From contig JAWXBD010000171.1 in the NCBI GenBank assembly GCA_034439815.1, positions 1 to 36,171 of the forward strand: 36,171 nucleotides of DNA. Direction: 5' to 3'. Under the pieces are notes generated by a model. It saw only the letters and a list, made by a program, of their open reading frames with translations, made no database searches and was not told the origin of the DNA. Below are positions 1 through 8,056 of this stretch, piece by piece. Position 1 is the first letter of the stretch; each line of letters begins with the position of its first letter. Origin of the DNA: JAEUIT01 sp034439815 (GTDB lineage: Bacteria; Planctomycetota; Phycisphaerae; Phycisphaerales; SM1A02). A program made the position numbers and the translations under genes.

Positions 1-501
1 CACCCAGCGCACGGCCCTCGGGGAGATTGGGAAGGAAGCAAGCCCGACGACCGTCGGCGGCGACTCGTCGCTGATCGCGTAGGCGTAGCTGTGCTGCGCG
101 TTCGGGAGCGTTCCGAGGTCCACCACGCTGCGGGCGTCGTAGAGGAACGCCCGCGCGGGAAATCCCGACGAGTCGGGGTGCATGTGCCCGACGACGAACC
201 CGGCGTCGTTGACGCCCCACGCCTTGCCGTAAGGGAAGTCGGGGGGCATGGGGAGAAGCGAGTAGCCGGACTCGGAGCTGATATAGGGAAAGATGATGTC
301 CGGATCGAAGCCGCAGAACCGCTCTCCGACGACCGTGCCGTTCTCGGCGATTCCAAGCGGCGCGAGAGTTTGCGAGAGTTCGCACTGGAGAGTACCCACT
401 ACCTCGACGGAGTACCGCAGGCACCCAAACGATGCGTCGCCAGCGCTCGCGATCGGCGAGAAGCACGCGACGAAGACCATCATCTGGACGAGGCGTTTCA
501 C
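1..501 (-). CDS. HAF-repeat secreted protein (C-terminus beyond window edge)
   Basis: The minus strand is open from a GTG at 501 to the left edge, so only the first 167 residues are visible. The N-terminus is a clear Sec signal peptide: basic VKR start, a hydrophobic core with VFVACF, and a cleavage site after ASA near residue 20. The mature part contains tracts of the type AFLYD...VVDLGTLPNA...SYAYAISDES...VVGLA and GVNDAGFVVGH. These match the HAF family of extracellular repeats (predicted beta-propeller-like, function unknown). No convincing Shine-Dalgarno precedes the GTG; an ATG six codons later is the alternative, but the GTG gives the better signal peptide. It is divergent from the beta-helix gene starting at 595, with 93 nt between starts. 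The family assignment rests on motif recognition. Confidence 0.72.
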   Translation of the reverse strand, partial: MKRLVQMMVFVACFSPIASAGDASFGCLRYSVEVVGTLQCELSQTLAPLGIAENGTVVGERFCGFDPDIIFPYISSESGYSLLPMPPDFPYGKAWGVNDAGFVVGHMHPDSSGFPARAFLYDARSVVDLGTLPNAQHSYAYAISDESPPTVVGLASFPISPRAVRWV

Positions 502-594
502 GCAGACTAGTCTGCCGGAGGTATCGATGTACTGCAAGCAGAGCGTCGTGCAATGCCGTCGATAAGCGAGAAACCAAGCAACAGGAGATCGCAC

Positions 595-2450
595 GTGAAC
601 AGTCGTCAGCGAACCGTCTTGGCTGCGTTCGCATCGCTCTTTGCCGGTTCGGCGGCGCACACCGCTGTGCTCTGGGTTGATGCGTCAGCGCCTTCCGGGG
701 GCGACGGGACGTCACCGGCCACGGCCTACCAGCGCCTGAGCGACGCGCTCGTCGCTGCCCTTCCCGGAGACACGCTGTTCGTCGCCGGTGGCACCTACTT
801 CCCCGATTCGGATTCAAATCCCGCGACGCCGCCGACTAGGGCAGCGACATTCGAGATCCCTGAAGGCGTGATCGTGCAAGGCGGCTATCACGGGTGCACA
901 TTCGGCCTGCCCGGCGACCCGGACTGCGCGAATGCCCTCGTACGGGATGAGGAGTCGATACTGGACGGCAACATCGGCGAGCCTGAACTGTCCGACAACT
1001 GCCTTCACGTCGTCACGATCGCGAACGTCGCGCTGGCGGGAGCAAACGGTGGCCTCGTGACGCGGCTGGAGGGGTTCACGATTAAGAACGGCAACTCGAC
1101 GCCGGACGATACTGATCTACCGCCCGACCCGGAGTCCTTTCCATGCTGCTGCAACACGCCGCACCCTCAAGTCTTCAAGCCCGGCGGTGCGTGTGACTGC
1201 CTCGGAAGCGATCCACCGGAGAGCTTTGGAGAGATCGGAGTTCCGGGCGACGGCGGTGCCGGAGTTCACGTGCACAATGTCAGCGAGCAGGTGTCGATCG
1301 CGAGGTGCCGGATCGAGTCCTGCATCGGCACGTTCGGCGGCGGCATGCGCTGCGTGTGTGCAAGCCCGATCGTGTCTGAGTGCGTGTTCAGCGGCAACGA
1401 CGCCCAGAACGGCGCCGGTCGCTACTGCTTCGGCGCCTCGTCGCCGAAGGTGTTCAACTCGTTCTTCGTCTCTTCAAATCGTTCTTCGTCTCGAACGACT
1501 CAACGCACATCGGCGGCGGTGCCGCGATGCAGCAGTACGGAAGCGCGCAGTTCACGAACTGCGTCTTCTACGACAACTTTGCTGGTGACTACGGCGGCGG
1601 CGTTCGGAGCGGCTTCGAGTGCAGCCCGACTCTTTCACACTGCACCCTTGCGTTGAACGAGGCGGATGGGAACGGTGGCGGATTCTCGGCGAATCGCGAC
1701 GACCCACCCGGCAACGGCGTTGTTTCGCTCAAGGGGTGCGTGCTGCACGCGAACGACGCGCCGGCCGGAACTCAGGTCTACATCGAGCCCGGCTTGCCCA
1801 GCGACGTGCGCATCACATTCTGCTGCGTCACCCCGGACGGAGCGGTCGGGCCGTTCCTGGGCAGTGACAACCTCTTTGTCGATCCGCTGTTCGTTAATGT
1901 CAACACCGTCCCTGGCCTTCGGCTCTCCGACGGTTCACAGTGCATCGACAGCGGAAACACATCCGATGTCCCTGCCGACACAGCGAACGTCGACGGCGAC
2001 GCCAGCCTGACGGAGCGCGTTCCGCTCGATGCTGCACGGTTGAACCGTTTCTTCCGCGATAAGGTCGATCGGGGGGCGTACGAGAGCGAATTCTGCAAGG
2101 CGGACATCAACGGCGACGAGACCGTCGACGGCACGGACATGTCGATTCTCTTGGGTGCTTGGGGGACGTGCAACAGTCCTTGTCCTTCCGATCTGACGAG
2201 CAGCAACGTGGTGGATGGCGCCGACCTGGCGATACTCTTCGGCGCTTGGGGAGGCTGCGACAACAACGCCGCAATGATGGCGGGGCCGACCGAGGAAGGC
2301 GAAGCGTCGAATGCTTGGGTCGGGCCGCTCACGCCCCAGGTCTTGGCAGAAGCCCTCGGCTTCAGCGACGTGGCGGAGTTGGCCCGATACCTCGGCTCGC
2401 TCGACTTCGAGACGATGCAGTCGCTGCTGGAGGCGTACTTCGGCAACTGA
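595..2450 (+). pseudogene. Secreted right-handed beta-helix protein with GC-type dockerin, frameshifted
   Basis: Two adjacent frames encode the halves of one protein: frame 1 up to about 1470 and frame 3 from about 1490 to the TGA at 2448-2450. A 20-bp tandem duplication (1453-1492) joins them; removing one copy restores a continuous reading (VFNSFFVSNDSTH). The GTG at 595 is preferred over the ATG at 553: AGGAG lies 7 nt upstream and it opens a signal peptide ending near SAAHTA. Next come LWVDASA and a GGDGTSPATAYQRLSDAL segment typical of planctomycete beta-helix proteins, Cys-rich strands with repeated C.F..N and GGG turns, then GAYES and two dockerin-like repeats (DINGDETVDGTDMSILLGAWG, near 2104; VVDGADLAILFGAWGGC, near 2209), and an acidic tail. 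The dockerin suggests surface anchoring or complex assembly. It could be a real pseudogene or an assembly error. Confidence 0.7.
1453..1492. repeat. 20-bp tandem duplication causing a frameshift
   Basis: Two head-to-tail 20-nt units, 1453-1472 and 1473-1492, are identical at 19 of 20 positions (a C to A change at the sixth base). Since 20 is not a multiple of three, the second copy moves the beta-helix protein out of frame. Deleting either copy fuses the two coding halves without loss, so the ancestral gene probably had one copy. Confidence 0.85.
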
Positions 2451-2479
2451 TCCCGTCGTCGGCCTAGATGTCGAACCAG

Positions 2480-2515
2480 GGCAGCCCGCGCTACTCGCCC
2501 GGGCTGCCTCCTTTC
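2480..2515 (+). terminator. Probable intrinsic terminator of the beta-helix gene
   Basis: A perfect 9-bp stem, GGCAGCCCG (2480-2488) with CGGGCTGCC (2500-2508), has an 11-nt loop and is followed by TCCTTTCT. It begins 30 nt after the stop codon at 2450. The pyrimidine tail is not a pure T run, so termination may be partial. From here to 2747 I see no convincing gene on either strand. Confidence 0.6.
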
Positions 2516-2747
2516 TAGCGCTGGGCTTCGGAACGATCTTCCCGCACAACCGAATCGTGGCGAGTCCGTGCGACGGATTGCCGTCGCCTGCAGATGTAGA
2601 GGAATGGCGGCAACGTCTCGTCGTCGCCGGATCGCGACCCTGATGCTTCTTCCCAACTCCATCGTCAGTCGCGAGCAGCATGAGGCCCGCTGCCGCGCGC
2701 CCTTCGAGCGCCAGTGACCCGATGATCCCGATCGCGTCGAGCGATGC

Positions 2748-3066
2748 ATGAAGCGGCGCTATCCGGCGCCACTGGCCGGCGCCACTGGCCGACGCCTTTG
2801 ACCGCCTCCTCGAACGCAAGCTCCACGACATCGACCGCGTCGACATGCACACGCGCACCGAGGGCACCGCGCAGGAGTTTCTCGCGATCCGGGGATTTAT
2901 CGTCGCCGCCAGTGCGAATCCGGCGCTCGCCGTCCCTGCGCTTGATTGCGAAGAGCTGTGCTACATGCCCATGCGGATGTATGAAAAGCAGTTCGGCAAG
3001 ATGCCCCGGTCGGAGATTTCGCGCGGGACATGCTCGAACGTGCTGCATTGGCCTGAGGGCGAGTAA
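2748..3066 (+). pseudogene. Possible small hypothetical gene broken by a 13-bp tandem duplication
   Basis: From the ATG at 2748 the reading MKRRYPAPLA is cut short by a frameshift at an exact 13-bp duplication (2763-2788). Removing one copy gives about 101 residues, continuing LADAFDRLLERKLHDIDRVD, then MHTRTEGTAQEFLA, an alanine-rich hydrophobic stretch (IVAASANPALAVPAL), CEELCYMPMRMYEKQFGK and ending PEGE at the TAA 3064-3066. The same frame stays open after the TAA to a TGA at 3211 (including RLFHDGALTLSAASCASVIRRC), which could mean a second, nonsense mutation. No Shine-Dalgarno is evident and I do not recognise the family. The realignment through the duplication is the main argument that this was once a gene. 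Confidence 0.35.
2763..2788. repeat. 13-bp perfect tandem duplication
   Basis: The unit CCGGCGCCACTGG occurs at 2763-2775 and again at 2776-2788 without mismatch. Thirteen bases shift the frame by one, exactly the offset between the ATG at 2748 and the longer open frame downstream. Confidence 0.85.
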
Positions 3067-3389
3067 GAGTCACTGGCCGCACGAGCCGGCTTGGCCCGAC
3101 TGTTCCATGACGGTGCGCTCACGCTCTCCGCGGCAAGCTGCGCGAGCGTGATCCGGCGGTGCGTCGTCCGGGAAGAAACCCCGCTCGGGCTTACCCCGCG
3201 CAACGTCAAATGAAAGATGGTCCGGCGGGACATGTGAATGGCCTCGGAGCGTGGCTGGGCCGGTCGTGGGCCTCTCGTGAGCAGTGTGCGGACTTATGGG
3301 TAGGATCACCCATCAATCGGGACACTTTCAGAATCCCAAGGCGGGGGGAGGTCGCTCTCTCTCGTCCGTATGCATTCGAGCAGGACGCA
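3067..3389. other. 323-base stretch without a supported gene
   Basis: No start with a ribosome binding site and no recognisable protein was found here. The frame of the preceding small gene stays open from 3067 to a TGA at 3211. A short inverted repeat, ATGGGT (3296-3301) with ACCCAT (3308-3313), has a 6-nt loop; it has no T-tract and its role is unknown. Confidence 0.4.
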
Positions 3390-3845
3390 ATGACTGACGC
3401 TGACGGATCGAAGATTGACGAGCCATTTGCGAGCGACGACGAGATCCTCAACATGGTTGCGGAGTTCGAAGAGTGCCGCTGGCCGTACGAACGATGGACG
3501 CATCGCTCGCACTTGGCGGTCGCGGTGTTCTACTTGAGCTGGCTTTCGTATCCCGAAGCGCTGAAGCGGATTCGACAGAGCATTCAGAACTACAACCGCG
3601 CGGTCGGCGACGCCCAAGGGTACAGCGAGACGCTCACGGTGCTCTTCCTGCGCAAGGTGGATGCGCACATGCGAGCGGCGGCTCATGAAGGCCGCCCGCA
3701 ATCACGGCTCATCGACATGGTCGAAGAACTCGTCCGCGTGGCTGACGCGCGATGGCCGCTGCTCTACTACTCGGAAGCGCGGCTCGCGTCTCCTGAGGCC
3801 CGCGCGGGCTGGGTCGACCCCGATCTTCGTCAGCTCGACTTTTGA
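3390..3845 (+). CDS. Conserved-looking hypothetical protein (WTHRSHLAV type)
   Basis: This encodes 151 residues from the ATG at 3390, with AGGA a few bases upstream; longer in-frame starts reach back into poorly coding sequence and were not used. The protein is mostly helical in appearance, with DDEILNMVAEFEECRWPYERWTHRSHLAVAVFYL followed by ALKRIRQSIQNYNRAVG and GYSETLTVLFLRKV. The WTH..HL...YL and RYN/NYN...GYSET pattern is one I associate with an uncharacterised bacterial family; no function or catalytic set is apparent and there is no signal peptide. Its stop TGA (3843-3845) shares a base with the ATG of the methyltransferase that follows, so the two are probably co-translated. Confidence 0.75.
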   Translation: MTDADGSKIDEPFASDDEILNMVAEFEECRWPYERWTHRSHLAVAVFYLSWLSYPEALKRIRQSIQNYNRAVGDAQGYSETLTVLFLRKVDAHMRAAAHEGRPQSRLIDMVEELVRVADARWPLLYYSEARLASPEARAGWVDPDLRQLDF

Positions 3846-4489
3846 TGCGATACATTCCGGCCCTTCTCATGAACAGACCATCGATCCTTCCGAAGGGCCA
3901 AGCGGGTCACCTGCTTGACCTGTGGCGAATTGTGACGGGCACCTTTCACGTCCCCCATAGCTGGACCAAGTATCGACAGATTGTGTCGTTGGGACGCGCC
4001 ACCGGGGGTGATGTGTTCTTTGAGGTGGGAACGTTTCTGGGTGTGACGACGAAGCGCTGTGCGAAGAAGTTCCGCAAGGTGTGGACGGTCGAACTCGATC
4101 CCAAGCTCTGTGCCGAGGCGCGGCGGTATCTCGCAAGTTCCTTTAACGTCGCCGTGATCGAAGGGGACGGGCTGAAGGAAGTGGAGAAGTTCCTTGCCGA
4201 GACCGGCGAACGCAACGTGATCGTGTTTCTGGACGGTCACTTCTCCGGCGGCGCGACGGCGAAGGGAGACCTCGTCGAGCCTGCGCTGGAGGAGATCGCG
4301 ATACTCGCGCGCCATCGGGACAAGATCGCCGGCTTCATCGTCGACGACTTCCGCGAGCTCGGAACGCAGCCCGGCTGGCCTACCAAATGGGAACTGATCA
4401 AGTCGGTCGAGACGCTGTTCGGGCAGCATGGATTTCGCGTCGCGGTGCATCTCGATCAAGTCGTGGTGCGCCGCATGCGCAACGCCTGA
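3845..4489 (+). CDS. Class I SAM-dependent methyltransferase-like protein
   Basis: A 214-residue protein from the ATG at 3845, overlapping the previous stop by one base (TGATG), which suggests translational coupling; a TTG just upstream and an ATG at 3869 are alternatives. The Rossmann motifs are visible: FFEVGTFLGVTT (motif I, E.G...G), WTVELDP (motif II, acidic residue at the end of beta 2), VIEGDG, and VIVFLDGHFSGG at the beta-4 position. A later FIVDDF may be another acidic active-site loop. Substrate is not evident; similar small methyltransferases occur in polysaccharide loci, which fits the neighbourhood. The convergent GT2 gene ends 3 nt away. Confidence 0.75.
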   Translation: MRYIPALLMNRPSILPKGQAGHLLDLWRIVTGTFHVPHSWTKYRQIVSLGRATGGDVFFEVGTFLGVTTKRCAKKFRKVWTVELDPKLCAEARRYLASSFNVAVIEGDGLKEVEKFLAETGERNVIVFLDGHFSGGATAKGDLVEPALEEIAILARHRDKIAGFIVDDFRELGTQPGWPTKWELIKSVETLFGQHGFRVAVHLDQVVVRRMRNA

Positions 4490-4492
4490 TGC

Positions 4493-5584
4493 TCAGGTGA
4501 CAGGCGGGCGGCCGGCCATGTTCTGCGCGCGGGCCGCGCGGGAACGCTCGATGACGTACGCAGCCAGTCGCCGGCGCGGCATGATCGAGATGCAAAGCAC
4601 ACCCGGAGTCGCCCGCAGGTCACCGATCAGCGGCTGCACGCGCCGCTTCACAATCACCCGCGCGACGTCGATCGCGATAAAACGCAGATGATTCACAAGA
4701 ACCGCCGCGGTGCGCTGCACGCTGCCGCCCGGGCCTTTTCGGTGCGTGTGCGCGTGATTCAGGCAGAAGCTGAAGCGGTCGAGCCAGCCGGTCCGGATCT
4801 GACCGTCGGCTCGTGGGGTTTGCAGATGATGCATGAGGGGGAGGCGTACTTCGACGAGTGCACCGCGCTGCAGCCAGCGCAACGATACATCGATGTCTTC
4901 CTGGTTGTTCAGCACCATCGCCTCGTTCATCGGCTCGGCCACTGCGTCGCGCCGCCGCGCCGTCATGTACGCGCCGACAAACGAACGGACAGAGCGCAGC
5001 GGAACGCCATTCATCGAGTAGGAGCGTAGCGGGCGACCATGGCGGAACGACGCGTGCCGAAACCAATAGATGCCACGGCCGCGCTGCGCACCGCCGCGTT
5101 CGATGCGCGCGGCCCGCGCGATGGCGTCGTCGGGAATCGGCCAGACGCCAGCTTCGATGGCACTGACCGCCGAGATCGGCGGCTGGCCGCCGACTGATCC
5201 ATCGTCGCTCTCATACACGGCGAGCAGGATCTCGGCACACTTCGGATGCAGGAGCGTGTCGTCGTCGATCAGGAAGAGCACGTCTGCCGACGACGCAGCG
5301 ACGGCTCGGTTCCACTGCACGGTGTGTTGCGCAATCTCGCTGCGGACGTAGTGGACCCCCACTGCGGGGCCCCCAGCGGCGTGATGGCGCGCGACGAGAT
5401 CAAGCGTCGCCTGCTTCGCCTGCTGCATGCCGACTTGGCTCGCATCGACGACCACGATCTCGATCGGCGGGCGGGTCTGCGTCAGCGCGGATTCGATGCA
5501 CTGGAGCAACGGGCCGTGACGCATGTACGTCGCCAAGGTCAAACCCCATGTCAACGGCGTTGGGGTGTCCTGCATTCCGGTCAT
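4493..5584 (-). CDS. Family 2 glycosyltransferase (GT-A fold)
   Basis: A 363-residue protein. The N-terminus has the GT2 layout: LTLATYMRHGPLLQCIESAL (beta 1 and first helix), PIEIVVVDAS, then SSADVLFLIDDDTLLHP, whose DDD is the metal/nucleotide-sugar binding motif near residues 100-105. A later NNQEDIDVSLRWLQRG matches the ED acceptor/base motif region. The start is ATG 5584 or 5574 (MQDTP); neither has a clear Shine-Dalgarno. The frame is open much further upstream but that extension overlaps another gene. It is cytoplasmic by appearance, with no transmembrane span. It diverges from the GT4 gene at 5654 (69 nt between starts) and converges on the methyltransferase. Donor and acceptor cannot be read from sequence. 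Confidence 0.85.
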   Translation of the reverse strand: MTGMQDTPTPLTWGLTLATYMRHGPLLQCIESALTQTRPPIEIVVVDASQVGMQQAKQATLDLVARHHAAGGPAVGVHYVRSEIAQHTVQWNRAVAASSADVLFLIDDDTLLHPKCAEILLAVYESDDGSVGGQPPISAVSAIEAGVWPIPDDAIARAARIERGGAQRGRGIYWFRHASFRHGRPLRSYSMNGVPLRSVRSFVGAYMTARRRDAVAEPMNEAMVLNNQEDIDVSLRWLQRGALVEVRLPLMHHLQTPRADGQIRTGWLDRFSFCLNHAHTHRKGPGGSVQRTAAVLVNHLRFIAIDVARVIVKRRVQPLIGDLRATPGVLCISIMPRRRLAAYVIERSRAARAQNMAGRPPVT

Positions 5585-5653
5585 TATGCAAGCAGCGATG
5601 GCAGCTGCGTGCGCGCGGCCGCCCGGCGGGAGACGACTGTTACCATCTCTGGC

Positions 5654-6820
5654 ATGCGAATAGTCCATGTGGTTGCGGTGCTCGACCCCGCCAAAGGCGG
5701 TCCACCGATGATCGCGGCCAAGCTCGCGGCTGCGCAGGCGGGACTCGGTCACGACGTGCACATGGTCTTCGCCGAGGATCCGGAGCGGCGGACGGTGGTG
5801 CGGGCGTCGCTGAGTTCGATCCCGTTCTTCGACAGCCTCCACATGCACCCGCTGCCGCCCAAAGGCCTCCTCGAACAGGTCTTTGGGATGGGGGCGCACA
5901 AGTACCTTGAGCCGCTCATCGAAAAAGCCGACGCCGTCCACCTTCACGGCGTGTGGGAAAGCATCCTGCGCGTCGCGGGGGCGATCTGCCGTCGGTATGA
6001 CAAGCCGTATCTCGTGCTGCTGAACGGCATGCTCGATCCGTGGAGCCTGGAGCAAAGCGCGCTGAAGAAGAAGGTCGCGCTCGAGTTCGGATACCGGCGC
6101 ATGCTGAATGGTGCGGCCGCGCTCCATCTTGGCAATGTCGATGAGCAGGAGCTCATCAAGCCGCTCGGCCTTACCGTGCCCGGCGTGCTGATTCCAAACG
6201 GCGTGTTCCCGGAGGAAGTGGACCCGTTGCCTGAGGCGGGAGAGTTCTACGCGGCGCATCCTGAGCTCGCGGAGGAGCCGTACGTCCTCTTTCTCAGCCG
6301 GCTTCACTACAAGAAGGGGCTCGATCACCTGGCTGCCTTGTTTGCGCTGGTCGCACGCGAGGACCCGCGCGTGCGACTCGTGGTGGCCGGGCCTGACGGC
6401 GGTGCCCAGGAGGATTTCGAAACGAGGATCCGGGAGGCGGGCATCAGCAACCGTGTGCATCTCGTCGGCCCGGTCTACGGCCGCATGAAATGGGCGGCAC
6501 TCGTCGACTCCGACTGCTTCTGCCTGCCCAGCCGTCAGGAGGGCTTCAGCATGGCGATCACCGAGGCGCTCGCCGCAGGAGTGCCCGCGGTGATCTCCGA
6601 ACCGTGTCACTTTCCCGAAGTCGCGACTGCGAACGCCGGGTTCGTGCTCCCGCTGGAAGCTCAGCGGTTCGCCGACGCGATCCTTCGCCTGTTGCGCGAC
6701 GCTGCGTTGCGGCGCAGCATGGGCGGCGCGGGCCGTGAACTCGTGATGACTCGATACACCTGGCCCAAGATCGCGGAGCAGACGATCAACGCGTACCAGG
6801 CGGCGCTGCAGAAGGCGTAA
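5654..6820 (+). CDS. Family 4 glycosyltransferase (GT-B fold)
   Basis: A 388-residue enzyme starting MRIVHVVAVLDPAKGGPP, the typical GT4 N-terminus with a Gly-rich acceptor loop. The C-terminal Rossmann domain shows YVLFLSRLHYKKGLDHL (nucleotide-sugar site, R and K of the GR.....KG motif), VRLVVAGPDG, and PSRQEGFSMAITEALAAGVPAVISE with the paired glutamates of the E-x7-E donor motif. An in-frame extension upstream to 5246 is an antisense shadow of the GT2 gene. The last 35 bases (6786-6820) overlap the end of the convergent GT4 gene, so the two 3-prime ends are mutually antisense. It presumably adds one sugar to the lipid-linked repeat unit at the inner membrane. Confidence 0.9.
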   Translation: MRIVHVVAVLDPAKGGPPMIAAKLAAAQAGLGHDVHMVFAEDPERRTVVRASLSSIPFFDSLHMHPLPPKGLLEQVFGMGAHKYLEPLIEKADAVHLHGVWESILRVAGAICRRYDKPYLVLLNGMLDPWSLEQSALKKKVALEFGYRRMLNGAAALHLGNVDEQELIKPLGLTVPGVLIPNGVFPEEVDPLPEAGEFYAAHPELAEEPYVLFLSRLHYKKGLDHLAALFALVAREDPRVRLVVAGPDGGAQEDFETRIREAGISNRVHLVGPVYGRMKWAALVDSDCFCLPSRQEGFSMAITEALAAGVPAVISEPCHFPEVATANAGFVLPLEAQRFADAILRLLRDAALRRSMGGAGRELVMTRYTWPKIAEQTINAYQAALQKA

Positions 6821-8051
6821 TCGCTTCGTCGCGCTCGTGAAGCCAGAACAGATCATCGGCGGGCAGCCCCTGCAGCGCCCGGTCGATGACGCGCCGCTGG
6901 AACTCGGGGTTGTAGAAGCGGTCGATGATGACACGGCACCGCGCGCGTGTCGCCGCGTCGGTCCCCGGCGAATGGAGCCACGGCCGCATCGCCTCGATGA
7001 GTGAAGGCAGATCGTCGCGATGGAACAGCGACCCGGTCTGGCCCGGAGTGATCGCTTCCCACTCGGGCATCTGATGATCCGCATCGTTGTGCGTGATGAC
7101 CGGGATTCCATAGCCCAGGCTCTGCATCGCCGTAAGGCCGACCTTGCCCGGAGCGACGGTGACATTCGAAGCCATCGTGTATCGCGCCAGCATGGTCTCG
7201 TCGTAGCACGCGCCGGTGAAGCAGGTCGGAACGCCCCGTTCCAGCGCCAACCGTTCGAGATTTTGCCGCTCCGGTCCATCGCCCACGAGGAGCAGTCCGA
7301 TTTGCATGCCCGACCGCCGCAGCTCGGAAGCGGCTTCAATCAGCAGGTCTAGCCGGCGCAACGCAGTGAGCCGCGTTGAGCACATCGCGATGGCGATGTC
7401 CGGGGAGCCGAACAGCTCCCGCCGCAGCGCGCGTTCGTCCTCGGGGGTCACGCGGTCGCGAGCCGCGGTCTGCGCTTCCACGTCGAGGCTGTTGTAGACG
7501 ACGTGGAGACGCGCCGGATCGAAGCCGGCCCGGATACCGATCTCCTTGGCACCGTGGCCGTAGAGAAGCAGCCCGTTGGCCAGGCGGTAGAACGCGTTGC
7601 GAAAGAGTCCCTTGATCCCAGTCGGCGGAACGATCCAGCCATGCGTCCAGAAAAACACGCGCTTGCCGGTAAGACGACCGAGGATCGCCGTGATCCACGT
7701 CGCAGGCCACGTCGCGTTCCCGACGAAAACGAGCGCGTCAAACTCGCGGCTCAGCCCGAGTTGCACGATCCCCGATTGCCACATCATGCCGCCAGGGAGG
7801 TAGCGGGCCCGGGCGGTGCGAACCGGAATGTCGGGCGGCGCCTGCCAGCGGGCGATGCCTGATCCAGCATCGGTGCCATCGCCGAACAGCACCCATCGAA
7901 ATCTCCCTCGTCGCTGCAGCGCGGTGAAGACCGCGCCGCGGTAGTGCGCGATGAGGAGCGAGACGAGCGCGGCCCTTGGCCGATCAGTGGGCTGGCGAGC
8001 AGACCGGGCGTCTGGTCCGGTGGACGCGGAAGTCGGTTCGATTGGAGCCAT
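6786..8051 (-). CDS. Family 4-like glycosyltransferase
   Basis: A 421-residue protein with a roughly 28-residue Pro/Arg-rich N-terminal leader before ALVSLLIAHYRGAVF. Middle motifs are VFFWTHGW and LYGHGAKEIG; the C-terminal Rossmann domain has CSTRLTALRRLDLLIEA, IGLLLVGDGPERQNLE and APGKVGLTAMQSLGYGIPVITH, a GT4 donor-site region. In the E-x7-E position the first acid is replaced (PGKVGLTAMQ), as in some GT4 subfamilies. Its ATG lies 5 nt after the stop of the upstream Wzy-like gene, so the two form an operon on the minus strand. The 3-prime end overlaps the convergent GT4 by 35 bp. Confidence 0.85.
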   Translation of the reverse strand: MAPIEPTSASTGPDARSARQPTDRPRAALVSLLIAHYRGAVFTALQRRGRFRWVLFGDGTDAGSGIARWQAPPDIPVRTARARYLPGGMMWQSGIVQLGLSREFDALVFVGNATWPATWITAILGRLTGKRVFFWTHGWIVPPTGIKGLFRNAFYRLANGLLLYGHGAKEIGIRAGFDPARLHVVYNSLDVEAQTAARDRVTPEDERALRRELFGSPDIAIAMCSTRLTALRRLDLLIEAASELRRSGMQIGLLLVGDGPERQNLERLALERGVPTCFTGACYDETMLARYTMASNVTVAPGKVGLTAMQSLGYGIPVITHNDADHQMPEWEAITPGQTGSLFHRDDLPSLIEAMRPWLHSPGTDAATRARCRVIIDRFYNPEFQRRVIDRALQGLPADDLFWLHERDEAITPSAAPPGTR

Positions 8052-8056
8052 TGCAG

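Noticed and set aside
1935..2867. A 310-codon minus-strand frame
   Set aside because: It runs antisense through the beta-helix gene and its Arg/Ser-rich translation looks like a GC-rich shadow.
4493..7339. A single 948-codon minus-strand open frame
   Set aside because: Its N-terminal two thirds are antisense to the GT4 gene at 5654 and low-quality coding; only the last 363 codons make a GT2 protein.
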